Positions 16,296 through 25,391 of a stretch of DNA of 53,332 nucleotides are shown piece after piece. The translations under genes were made by a program, and so were the position numbers. Source of the stretch: Lachnospiraceae bacterium. Its GTDB lineage: Bacteria; Bacillota; Clostridia; Lachnospirales; Lachnospiraceae. The stretch is from contig VSNG01000008.1 in NCBI GenBank assembly GCA_009774175.1, positions 56,588-109,919 on the forward strand. The letters run 5' to 3'. How positions within the stretch are numbered: position 1 is the first letter of the stretch; each line of letters starts with the position of its first letter. Under the pieces are notes generated by a model that ran no database searches, was not told the DNA's origin, and saw nothing but the letters and a program-made list of their open reading frames with translations.

Positions 16296-16700
16296 ATGTC
16301 AAACTTAAAAATACACCATATCGGCTATTTAGTCAAAAAAATGGAACAGGCAAAGAAAACCTTCGAATCCCTCGGCTATCAGGTGGAGCAGGATACCGTC
16401 TACGACCACATCCGCAAAGTGGATATCTGCTTTCTTAATAAGGACGGCTACCGGGTGGAGCTTGTCTCCCCTGCGTCGCCGGATTCTGTGGTGGCGGGCC
16501 TTATAAAAAAATATAAAAACACCCCCTACCACATCTGCTATGAGACCGACGATTACGAAGCCGCCTTTGCCAAACTGCGGGCAGACGGATTTCTCCCCAC
16601 CGAAAGCCTCACGCCCACTCCCGCGCCCGCCCTTGGCGGCCGCAGTGTCATATTCCTCGTAAGCGCGGCCATCGGCATGATTGAACTGATCGCCGACTGA
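16296..16700 (+). CDS. VOC/glyoxalase-fold protein
   Basis: A 134-residue single-domain protein of the vicinal-oxygen-chelate superfamily. It starts LKIHHIGYLV (metal-ligand His near residue 7-8), has RKVDICFLNKDGYRVELVSP in the middle, and ends IGMIELIAD with the ligand Glu. This pattern is closest to methylmalonyl-CoA epimerase-like and Glyoxalase_4 proteins. Such enzymes act on small acyl thioesters or keto acids. It stands alone on the plus strand between two minus operons, 7 nt from the end of the FkbH/ACP operon. A role in shaping the acyl group is possible but speculative. AAGGAG lies 6 nt before ATG 16296. Confidence 0.83.
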   Translation: MSNLKIHHIGYLVKKMEQAKKTFESLGYQVEQDTVYDHIRKVDICFLNKDGYRVELVSPASPDSVVAGLIKKYKNTPYHICYETDDYEAAFAKLRADGFLPTESLTPTPAPALGGRSVIFLVSAAIGMIELIAD

Positions 16701-16707
16701 AACTGCG

Positions 16708-18189
16708 TCAGCGGTTCCTCACATACATGGTGATGGTGCCGCATTTTTGTTCCGTGAAATCGGACAGATCCAGACTTGGTTCGTAACACCAGTGCCTGTC
16801 GTCCTGATTGTACATCACTACCACGTCAATATCTGCAAACTCCGCCCTCTCATTTTCTCTCGGGCCGAAGGATCGGTCGATTTTTTGCTCCTCCTCACTC
16901 CAGTAAAACACCTCGTCATAGCCGTGAAGCCGGAACCAGTAGTACATGGTTCTGTTTCCCTCCAGATTGGGCAAAAAGCAGGACAGTACCTTTTTGTCCG
17001 TCCCCGCCACAAGGGCAAGGGTATTCTCCATCATGGTTCTTACGCTCTCTCCCCGGTGGGCAAAATACCGGGCTTCCCGAATCGTAACCCTGCCGTGGGC
17101 CGCAAGCATCAGAAGCAGGCACAGCATATAGGCGATTCTCCTCTTTCCGCTTAACGGCCTGAAATTACACCCTACAATCACAAAGAAAAAGGCAAATCCC
17201 AGCGCCCATGGCAGAATATAGCGTTCCTCCAGAGCCGTTTTGCTGTAAGTTATGCACTGCGGCACAATAATCGCCGCTGTAAGGAGTATTTCCCACAAAA
17301 GCTTTTTGGTCTGCTCCCAATAGGTGAGAAAAATCAGCCCCATCAGAATCCCAAACCGCACATACCATTTCAGATTACCATGGGCCGCATTACTCCACAC
17401 CTGTACATACTGATCCAGCGTTACGCTCTCGTCCAGCCCCACATAGGAATAATTATTGGTACCGATCACAAACACGATCAATATCATTTCCACCGTAAAT
17501 AGAATGCCGATGGCAAGCAGATAGGGCAGTCTCTTTCGGGCCGCATCCCAAAGCCCGGCAATCGTCGTCTTCCCTGCGCCCGTCTGCGCATACAGCACAT
17601 AAAGGCTCACAAAGGGCAAAAGCAGTATAAACGGTTCCTTATAGACCGACATCAGAAACAGGGCGCCAAAGCTTGCAAAGGCGTATCCCTTTTTGTCCGT
17701 GGAAAGCCATTTTAAAAGGAAGAAAAACCCCACGGCAAACATCATGATATCATAGGATTCCTGAGGCCCAAGCTTCCACCAGACCGCGGACTGATACCCC
17801 ACCATCACCGTCAGGGAAAAGAGCGCCGCATGGAGCATATTGCACTTCATCTGTCTGGCGCAGTAATAGAGCGCCACAGACGCTGCAACGATCTCCGCCG
17901 CCTTCAGAACTGACATTGCTGTCAGATTAATCCCAAATACATACGCCGTCAGAACGCGGTTGATATAGTACAGGGGCCGAAACCGCAGGGTCAGGTCGGA
18001 ACCCACCGCCTCTTTGAGACAATCCCACAGACTCATATGACCAAGGGTCATCTGATCCGTATATTGGGCAAATTCCCAGTCGTCCACCAGATGAAATCCC
18101 GAAGTCAGTGTGCCTGTGACTGTCACAACGCCAAACACCAGAAGGGCAAAAAAGCACCATACCAGAAGGGCTTCCCTTTTCCTGTCCAT
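16708..18189 (-). CDS. Polytopic membrane protein, GT-C-like
   Basis: A 493-residue protein with about 11 helices and a short soluble C-terminal domain. The first outer loop reads FHLVDDWEFAQYTD, an Asp-Asp pair like the catalytic loop of GT-C glycosyltransferases. RPLYYIN follows a little later, reminiscent of the GRP motif of GtrII-like enzymes. It follows the acyl carrier protein gene by 25 nt. ATG 18189 is preferred; the upstream ATG (18258) would overlap the ACP gene. It could be a sugar transferase or an acyltransferase-like partner of the FkbH/ACP pair. It lacks the MBOAT WH(G/N) histidine motif, so a sugar transferase is the better guess. Confidence 0.72.
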   Translation of the reverse strand: MDRKREALLVWCFFALLVFGVVTVTGTLTSGFHLVDDWEFAQYTDQMTLGHMSLWDCLKEAVGSDLTLRFRPLYYINRVLTAYVFGINLTAMSVLKAAEIVAASVALYYCARQMKCNMLHAALFSLTVMVGYQSAVWWKLGPQESYDIMMFAVGFFFLLKWLSTDKKGYAFASFGALFLMSVYKEPFILLLPFVSLYVLYAQTGAGKTTIAGLWDAARKRLPYLLAIGILFTVEMILIVFVIGTNNYSYVGLDESVTLDQYVQVWSNAAHGNLKWYVRFGILMGLIFLTYWEQTKKLLWEILLTAAIIVPQCITYSKTALEERYILPWALGFAFFFVIVGCNFRPLSGKRRIAYMLCLLLMLAAHGRVTIREARYFAHRGESVRTMMENTLALVAGTDKKVLSCFLPNLEGNRTMYYWFRLHGYDEVFYWSEEEQKIDRSFGPRENERAEFADIDVVVMYNQDDRHWCYEPSLDLSDFTEQKCGTITMYVRNR

Positions 18190-18214
18190 TTTTTCCAAAT
18201 TATCCTTTCCGATC

Positions 18215-18457
18215 CTATCCAATCTGCGCAAGAATGATATCCGCCATTTCTCCCACATTCTTCATGGAAACAACCTGTCCCATATTGAATTTCATGCCAA
18301 ACTCCTGCTCCACCGCGGCCAGAAGGTTGATGTGCTCCAGAGAATCCCACTCCTCAATATCGTCCGCCGTGGTGGCGTCCGAAACAGTAATCTCCTCGTC
18401 GTCAAACACATCCCGGAACACTTCGTTTAATTTCTCAAATACTTCTTCTCTGCTCAT
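18215..18457 (-). CDS. Acyl carrier protein (dedicated, stand-alone)
   Basis: An 80-residue acidic, four-helix carrier protein with the phosphopantetheine site in WDSLEHINLL (Ser39). The sequence around it (EEWDSLEHI) is of the secondary, non-fatty-acid type. It lies 28 nt after the FkbH-like gene, whose product is the expected loading enzyme. In characterised pathways FkbH-type enzymes move a glyceryl group from 1,3-bisphosphoglycerate to such a carrier. This ACP may play the part that DltC plays in D-alanylation, handing its acyl group to one of the MBOATs. ATG has a GGA-rich site upstream. Confidence 0.93.
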   Translation of the reverse strand: MSREEVFEKLNEVFRDVFDDEEITVSDATTADDIEEWDSLEHINLLAAVEQEFGMKFNMGQVVSMKNVGEMADIILAQIG

Positions 18458-18485
18458 ATTCCTTTTGCCGTCCTTTCCACTAATC

Positions 18486-20324
18486 TCAACTTTCCACGCT
18501 TATTACGCTGTTCTTATTCTGATAATCTTCGGGAATGTCAAAGCGCCAGATTGTGACGCCCGTGTCGGTTTCTTCTCTTTTCTCAAAACCCATCCCCGCG
18601 TAAAATTCCCTGACCATGGCGTTTTTCGCCGTCGGATAATAATAGCCCATTATGGTTCTGACGCCGCATTCCGCGCAGGCCTCTGCCACGCTGTCCATCA
18701 TGGCGTACTCCATATCCCGCTTGAGCACGCGGCAGCTCATAAGCCACAGCTCCAGATGCAGGACATCCCCCGCCTCCCTGGACAGGAGCCGCTCTCCCTG
18801 CCGGTAAACCGCCACGTCCTCCATAGTCCCTATTCTTCCGATCACCACCGAAACCACGCCGTTATCGCCGAACTTATCCACGAGCTTGCCGTAACGGGTA
18901 ATATACCCCGGATCAGCCGCAAAAGCCTCAATATCCGACTGGGTGTATCTTCTGGTTGTCAGATTAAACTGGTTGCTCTTATTGGTAAGCTGGGCGATCC
19001 GCGCCATATAGACCGCCTCAAAGGGCCGTATGATTCCCTTCATCTCAAGAGACAACAGATAGGCGCGATAATCGGTAAAATTTTCCTGCTGCTTTGCCCG
19101 CTCTCTGTTGGCTCTGTACATCTCGCTTCGCTTCCTGTCGTCTTCCGACAGAGTTGTCACCTCGAAAAAACCCCCGTGATCCAGCACCCGGATATACTGC
19201 TCCGGCGTGCCAATCTCCGGCGCCGCTACGCCAGCCGTCTGTGTCCGCACGATTTCCCGCTCCGCCGGATTGTCGTCCACAAACACCAGACTGTCCGGCA
19301 GAATGTTTAATTCCCGGGCAATTTCGTTGATATTACTGCTCTTGGGCTCCCAGTTGGCTCTGATTGCCACAAAATCTTCCGGCTTTACTATGCCGTCCGG
19401 GTGATTCAGCCCGGCCATGGCGTTATCATACTCATTTTTGGAATTGACGGTGAGCATGACCCCGATTTCCTTCTGGGCTTTGACATATCCCTGAAACTCC
19501 GAATAGACCTGTCCCATCGGTGTTTCCTGCCCAATCTCCAGATTCTCCGGCCCATCGTCTCCCACTACGCCGCCCCAAAGGGTATTGTCCAGGTCAAGCA
19601 CAAGAGCTTTTTTGTTTCTGCCAAAGACCGCCTTTATGATGTTGGAAAGGTTATGGGCAAAAGCCGGGATTGCCTGCATACAGCAGGCATACTTGTACAT
19701 GTGCCAGTACAGCGGGTCGGACCACCGGTCCAGACCGTATGCTGCCGACAGGTAGTTTATATCATGTATATAGAAATTTTCATGCTCTCTGGCATACTGA
19801 TAGAATTTTTCGTTCAGCCTGTTTAAAAAACTGATCTTTCCCTGTAAATATACCGCCTCCTGATTGCCCAGAAGCCGGTAGAAGGGATATTCAAAATTAT
19901 TCTGTATCACAGGGCAGCGATACTTTTCCGCAATCTTTTCCCACATCCCGGAAAAATGTTCGTACTGCCCGGCAAGCAGCTCATCGACTCTTTCCTCCTG
20001 ATCCTGCATGGAAGGATACGCCGTCACGTTACGATTTGAAGTGTGAATAAAAATCAGATCGGGCGAAAATTCGTCAAGCGTGGGATTGTCAAACATCACA
20101 TCCTGCCAGTACTGCCCGTATTCTGACTCGTAAAATGTGGGACGGATTCCCTGCTGTAATAAAAACAGTTCCAGAATCCGTATGATATCGTGGGTGGTGG
20201 AGCCTCCCAGAACCGCGATCCGTTTTTCCAGAAAATCCGAACGCTCCTCCAAAAGGGCGCGCTTAAGCTTTTTTGATTTTTTCAGTATCTGCTCCCCGTC
20301 AAAGGGGTATTCCAGTTCCCGCAT
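18486..20324 (-). CDS. FkbH-like HAD-superfamily acyl-loading enzyme
   Basis: A 612-residue protein with three parts. Residues 30-220 resemble an SGNH-like N-terminal domain (VLGGSTT near 38-44). From 238 the HAD-IIIC domain starts with LVLDLDNTLWGG (Asp244, Asp246), and VFVDDNPAERE marks motif IV. The C-terminal 150 residues have a GNAT-like fold pattern, with NQFNLTTRRY and a late GYYYPTAKNAMVREFYAGMGF. This is the usual FkbH plan. Known members dephosphorylate 1,3-bisphosphoglycerate and load glycerate onto an acyl carrier protein. The next gene encodes such a carrier. GGAG lies 6 nt before ATG 20324. The acyl product in this locus is inferred, not shown; some FkbH relatives may use other phosphorylated acyl groups. 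Confidence 0.92.
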   Translation of the reverse strand: MRELEYPFDGEQILKKSKKLKRALLEERSDFLEKRIAVLGGSTTHDIIRILELFLLQQGIRPTFYESEYGQYWQDVMFDNPTLDEFSPDLIFIHTSNRNVTAYPSMQDQEERVDELLAGQYEHFSGMWEKIAEKYRCPVIQNNFEYPFYRLLGNQEAVYLQGKISFLNRLNEKFYQYAREHENFYIHDINYLSAAYGLDRWSDPLYWHMYKYACCMQAIPAFAHNLSNIIKAVFGRNKKALVLDLDNTLWGGVVGDDGPENLEIGQETPMGQVYSEFQGYVKAQKEIGVMLTVNSKNEYDNAMAGLNHPDGIVKPEDFVAIRANWEPKSSNINEIARELNILPDSLVFVDDNPAEREIVRTQTAGVAAPEIGTPEQYIRVLDHGGFFEVTTLSEDDRKRSEMYRANRERAKQQENFTDYRAYLLSLEMKGIIRPFEAVYMARIAQLTNKSNQFNLTTRRYTQSDIEAFAADPGYITRYGKLVDKFGDNGVVSVVIGRIGTMEDVAVYRQGERLLSREAGDVLHLELWLMSCRVLKRDMEYAMMDSVAEACAECGVRTIMGYYYPTAKNAMVREFYAGMGFEKREETDTGVTIWRFDIPEDYQNKNSVISVES

Positions 20325-20378
20325 AGGCTTCTCCTGTCTGGGTCCTTGCATAAACAGTTCTTATGCAGCATAAATATG

Positions 20379-20400
20379 AGGCAGGTTTTTACACCTGCCT
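20379..20400. terminator. Hairpin between SGNH and FkbH genes
   Basis: AGGCAGGT (20379-20386) pairs with ACCTGCCT (20393-20400). On the plus strand a TTTTAT run follows; on the minus strand, the direction of the genes, the following run is only TCATATTTAT. It may be a weak terminator or an attenuator ahead of the FkbH operon. A perfect TTATGCAGCATAA palindrome lies next to it at 20361-20373. Confidence 0.45.
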
Positions 20401-20403
20401 TTT

Positions 20404-20433
20404 ATCATACCATATTATGTCCGCTCTATGCAA
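20404..20433 (-). promoter_or_regulatory. Candidate promoter for the FkbH-ACP operon
   Basis: On the minus strand TTGCAT (20428-20433) and TATGAT (20404-20409) are 18 nt apart. Transcription would begin inside or just before the 20379-20400 hairpin, so the two calls compete. Confidence 0.4.
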
Positions 20434-21558
20434 TCACTCCTCCGGCGCGAAATCCTTTCGGATGATCTCGGCCGCCTTTTCCGCATAGACCCGGGCGCCC
20501 AGAGGCGTCATGTGTATGCCGTCCGCCAGATAGTCGTCCGCCGTCTCCGCATCTATGCCGCTCTCCTCGAAGGCGTTAAAATAGAGCACGCCTTCTTCCT
20601 TGTACAGATCCGCGATATAGCCGCCTCCCCTTGCGAAGGTGATTAACGGCCCGTATCCGTAATCCAGCGAATACCCGTCGCCGATAAAAGTACCGCCGCT
20701 GAAAACCTGACAGTAGTGGGGCCCGATAATCAGAATTCCCGCGTTGGGGAACCGATTTTTCAGCCTCTGCACCGCGTCCTCAAGTGCCCCCGTGTATGTG
20801 TGGGTGCTGTCTATCGCCAGCGTATCGCCGCCCTCCAGATACCTGCTGTTGGGAATTTGTCCCGTCAGGAAATCGTTCACGCCATACTCTATGATAAAAT
20901 AGTCCGTCTTATCAAAATCGCAGGTCTTTAACACCTCGCCCGCAGCATATCCGTCAAAAATATCCGTGTTGATATTGCCCACAATGGCGTTCACCACCCC
21001 CATCAGACAGCGGGAATCCCATGTGGCAAAATTGTACTGTTCATTTGGCATAAGAGCCGCCGTCGTGCCGCCCATGGACATATTATAGATCTTCGCGTTC
21101 AGCTGCTGGCCTATGATATCCGCCGCGCCGCTCTCCGTCCGATCTCCGTCCATAATGCTGTCGCCAAGAACCACTATCTGCATGGAATAACGGCTATCTT
21201 CCTTATCCTCATCTTCCTCGTCTTCGGATTCTTCCGGCTTCGCGTCGCCCTGATTGGCATCCTTGTCTTTTTGCTGTTCAACGGCCTTCACGGAGGTATC
21301 CTCCGGCTCTTTCCCGCTTTCGGCAGTCTCCGGCTCCTTCTGGGCAGTCACCACGCTGCTGCCATCCTGCAGCTTTCTCCACTCCTCTTTCAGCTCCTCC
21401 ACGGTCTGGCTGTTCTGTTCTTCCAGCGCAAGCCGTTCCCGCTCCACCTTCATCTGCGCCTGTCCATACACGATTTCTATAATTGCCAGCACACAGAAGC
21501 CGATCAGAACTACAAGAAGCATATTGATATTCTGCCTGCCTCTCCTTGTATTTGTCAT
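20434..21558 (-). CDS. Membrane-anchored SGNH hydrolase with coiled-coil stalk
   Basis: A 374-residue protein. A basic start and membrane anchor (about 12-31) lead into a charged, coiled-coil-like stretch (36-65), then a Glu/Asp/Lys-rich linker to about 122. The SGNH domain follows with all blocks: VLGDSIM (Ser134), a NMSMGGTTAA Gly block, YGVNDF (block III) and DGIHM (Asp346, His349). It should sit outside the membrane on a stalk and act as esterase or transacylase on cell-surface glycans. ATG 21558 has GGAG 6 nt upstream; ATG 21570 has none. It precedes the FkbH/ACP operon and may be functionally linked to it. It is separately promoted (21600-21628). Confidence 0.87.
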   Translation of the reverse strand: MTNTRRGRQNINMLLVVLIGFCVLAIIEIVYGQAQMKVERERLALEEQNSQTVEELKEEWRKLQDGSSVVTAQKEPETAESGKEPEDTSVKAVEQQKDKDANQGDAKPEESEDEEDEDKEDSRYSMQIVVLGDSIMDGDRTESGAADIIGQQLNAKIYNMSMGGTTAALMPNEQYNFATWDSRCLMGVVNAIVGNINTDIFDGYAAGEVLKTCDFDKTDYFIIEYGVNDFLTGQIPNSRYLEGGDTLAIDSTHTYTGALEDAVQRLKNRFPNAGILIIGPHYCQVFSGGTFIGDGYSLDYGYGPLITFARGGGYIADLYKEEGVLYFNAFEESGIDAETADDYLADGIHMTPLGARVYAEKAAEIIRKDFAPEE

Positions 21559-21599
21559 AATTGTCTCCATTCTGAAATCCGCAAAGGATTACGCCTTCT

Positions 21600-21628
21600 A
21601 TCTTATCATATCATTCCATATTTTTACA
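21600..21628 (-). promoter_or_regulatory. Promoter for the stalked SGNH gene
   Basis: On the minus strand TGTAAA (21623-21628) and TAAGAT (21600-21605) are 17 nt apart, and TGA directly before the -10 box makes it an extended type. The 217-nt divergent spacer also carries an AT-rich TATAGTATAGTATATAAT tract (21691-21708) that probably serves the plus-strand gene at 21776. Confidence 0.6.
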
Positions 21629-21775
21629 GAGCGTACGCAGGAAATTAAAGAAAACTTCCACAAATCTTAATGTTTTTTTCCGGAAGCATTTATAGTATAG
21701 TATATAATAAGTATATAAATGTCCGAAAAAAATATGCGAAACAATTTTCAATCTTCTTTTTACGAAAGGATAAAC

Positions 21776-23557
21776 ATGCTCACATTCCGACACAGAGCCC
21801 AAAATACACGCGCCGTCTTCTCATCCCCTCTCTGGTGGGATCTTTTTTTCCTCCTGCTTCTCACCTTGTTTTACGCTCTTTTACTGACCGTCATAAAGCC
21901 GGTGGACGGCATCAACGACGACTGGGGCATGTACAGCACATTATCCGGCGCTTATACCGGAACGCCTGACGCCCATGTCATGTTTTTCCTCTATCCCCTT
22001 GCCTGGCTGCTTGCAAAGCTCTATACGCTTTGTTCCTTTATTCCCTGGTACGGGCTTTTCCAGCACGGCGTGCAGATCGCCTGCCTTTTTGCTGTATACC
22101 GGCGTTTTCTGCGGCTCAGACGCAGGCACAATCCGGAAGCTTCCTTCCTTGCGCCCGCCCTGTCCGCCTTTCTGTTTCTGTTTTTCATTGTGGACCTTAA
22201 TGTGATTTCGGAGGTGCAGTACACCACCACCGCGGGACTGGCGGCGGCGACGGCCCTTTTTTGCTTCATCACCGCCCGGATCAACCAATCCGCCGCAGGC
22301 TTTTTTCTGGACAATGCGCCCACCCTTCTCTTTTCCTGGATCTCCTTTTCCATGCGGCAGAACATTTTCTTTCTTATGCTGCCCATGGCGGGCATGCTCT
22401 GGCTTTCCAAATGGATCATCGCACGAAAGAGCGGCACTGAAAATATGGCCGGCAAGCTCCTTGGCTTCGCCCTGCTTTTATGTCTGGGCCTTGGCATTTT
22501 ATGGGGCGCCAACGCCGCCGCCTACGCCTCCCCCGAATGGTCGGATTTCAGAAAAATAAACCATTACAGAGAGCGGGTAGGAGATTTTTACGGTTGGCCC
22601 CAATATGAGGAATGCCGGGACGAACTGGAAGCGCTTGGTCTGGACGAAGAGGCCTACATGTACCGCCGGTGCGGCGCTCCCCACATCGGTTACGATATGA
22701 GCGTGGAAGACTGGAAACAGATGCACGACATCGCCAGAAGCTGTTATCTGGCACGCACCCGCCTTACGGACCGGCTGAAAAACATTGTAGTCTCCCTGTT
22801 CAATGTGTTTTTCTACGGAGGCGGTATGCAGCCTGCCAATCTGTGCGCAGGTCTTTTGCTGCTCCTGACTCCGATATTGATTTTTTATCACCGCAGCCTG
22901 CCCGCCCTTTTTGTCTATCTCATGTATCTGTTCGGGCGGAGCGTAAGCTGGATTTATGTCCTCTACGGGGGACGCTTTCCAAGACGTATTGTACAGCCCC
23001 TGATTACCGTTGACTTTCTGGTTCTTTGCGGCATCCTTCTCGCCTTTAACCTGCTGTACTCGGAACGGAAGAACAGCTACGCCCTGATCCTGCCGGTTCT
23101 CTTTGCGCTCAGCATCCTTTCGGTTGTCATCACGACAAAGGACGTAAAGGAGAACTACCGCATACACGAGGAAGTATGGCAGGGCCTGAAATCCTACTGT
23201 TTCTCCCATCCGGACAACTTTTACATATGGACTTACGCCTCCGGAACGCTGGAGCATTTCTGCGAGACGCCCTTCGCCCCGGGACAGGATACCTATCAGA
23301 ATTTCATGTATACAAACTGGGGCGTAGTCTGTAACCCCAACACACAGAAGAAACTCGCCGCGTGGGATATCGGCGAGTTTGGACAGGATCTTGTAAAAAG
23401 CGACCGCGTCTATTTTATTTTACAGGACGCGCCCTACAATGAAGAGCATCCTGTGGTCATGTATTTCCGTCACACCTACCATGCCGAGCTTACCGTGGCC
23501 GACACCTTCACCCTGGACGGCCTCACCTACATGGTCTATCAGCTGCGGCCGCTGTGA
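21776..23557 (+). CDS. Polytopic membrane protein, GT-C-like
   Basis: A 593-residue protein with about 12 helices. The first outer loop reads VDGINDDWGMYSTLSG, with an Asp-Asp pair in the GT-C catalytic position. A long loop follows near residues 245-330 (NHYRERVGDFYGWPQYEE), and a soluble C-terminal domain of about 120 residues holds YIWTYASGTLEHF. I do not recognise a named family. ATG 21776 is chosen because AAAGGA lies 6 nt upstream; the earlier ATG at 21719 has no site. It is alone on the plus strand, and its 3' end overlaps the converging DUF6020-like gene by 19 nt. A sugar transferase using a lipid-linked donor is the best guess. Confidence 0.75.
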   Translation: MLTFRHRAQNTRAVFSSPLWWDLFFLLLLTLFYALLLTVIKPVDGINDDWGMYSTLSGAYTGTPDAHVMFFLYPLAWLLAKLYTLCSFIPWYGLFQHGVQIACLFAVYRRFLRLRRRHNPEASFLAPALSAFLFLFFIVDLNVISEVQYTTTAGLAAATALFCFITARINQSAAGFFLDNAPTLLFSWISFSMRQNIFFLMLPMAGMLWLSKWIIARKSGTENMAGKLLGFALLLCLGLGILWGANAAAYASPEWSDFRKINHYRERVGDFYGWPQYEECRDELEALGLDEEAYMYRRCGAPHIGYDMSVEDWKQMHDIARSCYLARTRLTDRLKNIVVSLFNVFFYGGGMQPANLCAGLLLLLTPILIFYHRSLPALFVYLMYLFGRSVSWIYVLYGGRFPRRIVQPLITVDFLVLCGILLAFNLLYSERKNSYALILPVLFALSILSVVITTKDVKENYRIHEEVWQGLKSYCFSHPDNFYIWTYASGTLEHFCETPFAPGQDTYQNFMYTNWGVVCNPNTQKKLAAWDIGEFGQDLVKSDRVYFILQDAPYNEEHPVVMYFRHTYHAELTVADTFTLDGLTYMVYQLRPL

Positions 23558-25365
23558 TTATCCTGCCGCTTTTGTCCCAGCAGCAGCAGCGCCAGCACCG
23601 TCACCGCCAGCATCAGCGGATACATATAACGGGTGAGCACACAGGGTCCGAAAAGCAGCGTCCCCCAGAGGGCCAGCAAAAAAACAGCCGGGAGCAGGCG
23701 CAGGGGCTTTTTGGGGCCGATGCAGCAAAGGCAGTAAAACAAAAGCAGATACGTATAAAAAGCCGGCTGCATCACAAGAGCCATGGGCGGACAGTACCGC
23801 CACAGCTCGTCTCCCGCCGCAAAATAGCGGTAAAGGGACTGCAAAATCTGTAATTTCTGATGTCTCACATAGCCCGGCGCAAGGGCTTCCATATAAACCT
23901 GCTGATCGCTGGGATAGGTGATTTGCAGATATCCCTTTGCGTAAGTATACACGTCATTTAGATAGGTCGTATCCGTCAGATCCCACATCCCCTTATTTTT
24001 CAACAGAAAAGCCTTCGTGTACTCCCCGGGATACCGCAGTCCCAACGAAACCCATTCGTTTAAAAGGATTTGCAGCGTCTCCCGATCCCCTTCGATATCC
24101 CGCTTGCTTCTATCCGCAATGGCCGGTTCATATTCCGGCAGCCCCTCTTTCCAGACCGCCGACAGGGCCGTCATATCCTCCCCCGTCAGCTCCTCCCCGT
24201 GATACTGCACCACTCTGGCAATCTGCTGGGCCGGAACGCTAAGCATCTCCCGCGCGTATGTCGCGCTGGTGGCGGACGCCGCGTGAATCAGCAGACCGTT
24301 TACCATCAGATACAGGAGAAGCGCCGCCCCGTGGCAGGCCAGAAGCCTTCCGAAAAAGGCTCGGTTTTTCCAGGTGCACAGGGAAATCACAAGCACATAT
24401 AAAACCCAGGCATAGACGCTGTTATTCCGAAACAGCAGCAAAACGGCCGTCAGAAGAACGTAACGGACAAGCCAGCCCTTTTCCGGGCAGGCCCGGCTCC
24501 CCGCAAGCTCCCACACAAAGGCCGTAAACACCATGACCAGCGCCCCATATATGGTATCCTTTGTAATGGAAACGGCCAGCATCCCATGGGCCGGAAAAAA
24601 AGCTGCGCACAGCACAAAAGCACAGCACAGCCATCGGAAAACCCCGTGTCTGCGAAGAAAAACGGATACCCAGGCAAAACAGCCAGCCATCACCGCCATC
24701 TGTAACAGGGCGTACATGGCAAGCCCCGCCCTGTCCGCATTAGGAAGAAAGGCCAAAAACTCTCCCATGGCAAGACAGCCCTTTAGCATCAGGGTGTGAA
24801 TCAGCGGATGATGCGTGGTAAGACCGCTGATTCGTATTTGATCCAGCTGTGGAATCACATCGTAAGCCATAATGGCCGGATAGTAGGTGGCAAAGGGAAT
24901 GCAAAAGCCTCCGAAAATCAGCGCAAACGCGCCCCAGAACTGCTTCCTTTCCGCGTTTTTGTTCCGGCAGACAGCATTCCCCGCCGTCCGTCCGGCCAGC
25001 GAAAACAGCACATTCTGTCCCGCAAAGGCAGCGGGCGTCAGGCAGACCGTCCAGACGAAGGCCTCCGCCGCACTCGCAATCCCGGCATGACTCCAGAAAA
25101 GCCCCAGCACCTGCAATCCGGTAAAACCGGCCGCCAACAGCATCCGCACGGGAACAGAAAAAAAGACTTCATCATAAAACAAAGCCTTTTTCCACAGACA
25201 ATATAAACCAAACAGCAGGGCCATAGGGAAAATCCCCATGGTATACACACTCCCCGTCCCCCGAAGGAGGAGGAAAATCCGTCCCGCACACAAAAGCGCC
25301 GCAAGCGCACAGCATACCGTAAGCGCAAGCTCCCGCGCCGTAAACCGTTCCGTTATTTTTTTCAT
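23539..25365 (-). CDS. Polytopic membrane protein, DUF6020-like
   Basis: A 608-residue protein with about 13 helices. The outer loop after helix five reads ATYYPAIMAYDVIPQLDQI, followed by THHPLIHTLML; this matches my recollection of the DUF6020 family of clostridial envelope proteins. Later a soluble loop of about 150 residues (residues 370-520) carries many charged residues. ATG 25365 has AAAGGGG upstream. An in-frame ATG at 25395 would overlap the preceding stop as ATGA and is the alternative. It ends the 27919-23539 operon, behind an MBOAT and a polyprenyl-phosphate GT2, which suggests that it may use the lipid-linked sugar made by that GT2. Confidence 0.75.
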   Translation of the reverse strand: MKKITERFTARELALTVCCALAALLCAGRIFLLLRGTGSVYTMGIFPMALLFGLYCLWKKALFYDEVFFSVPVRMLLAAGFTGLQVLGLFWSHAGIASAAEAFVWTVCLTPAAFAGQNVLFSLAGRTAGNAVCRNKNAERKQFWGAFALIFGGFCIPFATYYPAIMAYDVIPQLDQIRISGLTTHHPLIHTLMLKGCLAMGEFLAFLPNADRAGLAMYALLQMAVMAGCFAWVSVFLRRHGVFRWLCCAFVLCAAFFPAHGMLAVSITKDTIYGALVMVFTAFVWELAGSRACPEKGWLVRYVLLTAVLLLFRNNSVYAWVLYVLVISLCTWKNRAFFGRLLACHGAALLLYLMVNGLLIHAASATSATYAREMLSVPAQQIARVVQYHGEELTGEDMTALSAVWKEGLPEYEPAIADRSKRDIEGDRETLQILLNEWVSLGLRYPGEYTKAFLLKNKGMWDLTDTTYLNDVYTYAKGYLQITYPSDQQVYMEALAPGYVRHQKLQILQSLYRYFAAGDELWRYCPPMALVMQPAFYTYLLLFYCLCCIGPKKPLRLLPAVFLLALWGTLLFGPCVLTRYMYPLMLAVTVLALLLLGQKRQDNHSGRS

Positions 25366-25391
25366 AGCCACCCCTTTGTCTCGGCTTTTTG

